Assembly: GCA_003254905.1 (NCBI GenBank)
Contig: QANU01086265.1
Coordinates: 186,772-250,771 of the forward strand
DNA from: Nissolia schottii
Lineage: Eukaryota > Streptophyta > Magnoliopsida > Fabales > Fabaceae
Length of the DNA stretch: 64,000 bases
Reading direction: 5' to 3'
In this document: positions 63,932 to 64,000 of the stretch, in pieces
Numbering within the stretch: position 1 is the first letter of the stretch
Layout: each line of letters opens with the position of its first letter
The notes under the pieces: generated by a model
Told to the model about the DNA's origin: nothing
Database searches by the model: none
What the model saw: only the letters and a program-made list of their open reading frames with translations
Made by a program: the position numbers and the translations under genes

Positions 63932-64000
63932 GGGGTGAACACGGGTTGTACCCAACCCGCCAACCCGCCAACCCGACCCAATCCGACCCGCTCGGGTCGG
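63932..64000. mobile_element. Left end of a probable hAT-type MITE, cut by the window edge
   Basis: TAGGGGTGAACACGGGTTG followed by repeated AACCCGCC / CCCGACCC motifs and their complement (CGGGTCGG) at the window end. This is the usual architecture of hAT non-autonomous elements with a TAGGGGTG terminus and subterminal repeats. The right end and target duplication lie outside the window. Confidence 0.5.

Overview
This is nuclear DNA from a flowering plant, almost certainly a eudicot. Genes have many short exons with GT-AG introns, intergenic DNA is AT-rich, coding families are plant-specific (GTE bromodomain, MPK6-type MAP kinase, SAC9, plastid O-acetylserine lyase), and plant transposon relics occur throughout. 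An intronic inverted-repeat element resembling those common in legumes hints at a fabid, but I cannot fix the species.

Layout: (1) 1-4100, minus: 3'-incomplete GTE bromodomain/NET gene. (2) 4100-6100: intergenic with a weak retroelement trace. (3) 6145-12600, minus: mitochondrial cytochrome c1, with a 5'UTR intron, several intronic repeats and three TGGGCY motifs in its promoter. (4) 13181-16928, plus: membrane-anchored kelch protein, head-to-head with cytochrome c1 and scrambled in this assembly, then a 601-N gap. (5) 17530-22900: gene-poor block with a broken carboxylesterase, a plant-mobile-domain relic, a Ty3/gypsy RNase H-integrase fragment and a LINE RNase H relic. (6) 23292-27568, plus: small Lys/Ser-rich nuclear protein with a hAT-type MITE in an intron. 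(7) 29193-32760, minus: MPK6-type MAP kinase. (8) 34789-37538, minus: HAD-IIA phosphatase-like protein. (9) 38637-39316, minus: small, probably plastid protein. (10) 40183-50632, minus: complete SAC9 phosphoinositide phosphatase with a plastid-DNA insertion in one intron. (11) 50700-55600: repeats, a putative 3.2 kb LTR and a Helitron helicase relic. (12) 55686-61072, plus: plastid cysteine synthase. (13) 61100-64000: intergenic, ending in what looks like the left end of another hAT-type MITE.

The genes are independent housekeeping, signalling and metabolic genes, not a functional cluster; I see no secondary-metabolite cluster and no clearly novel system. The most informative observations are the rearranged cemA/ndhD insertion in a SAC9 intron, the internally inconsistent kelch locus (last exon lying between exon 2 and the central exons, bounded by single Ns), the carboxylesterase pseudogene with a Ser-to-Thr change at its nucleophile, and a layer of datable transposon relics. 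Exon coordinates were derived by hand from reading frame and GT/AG sites; all of them keep frame.
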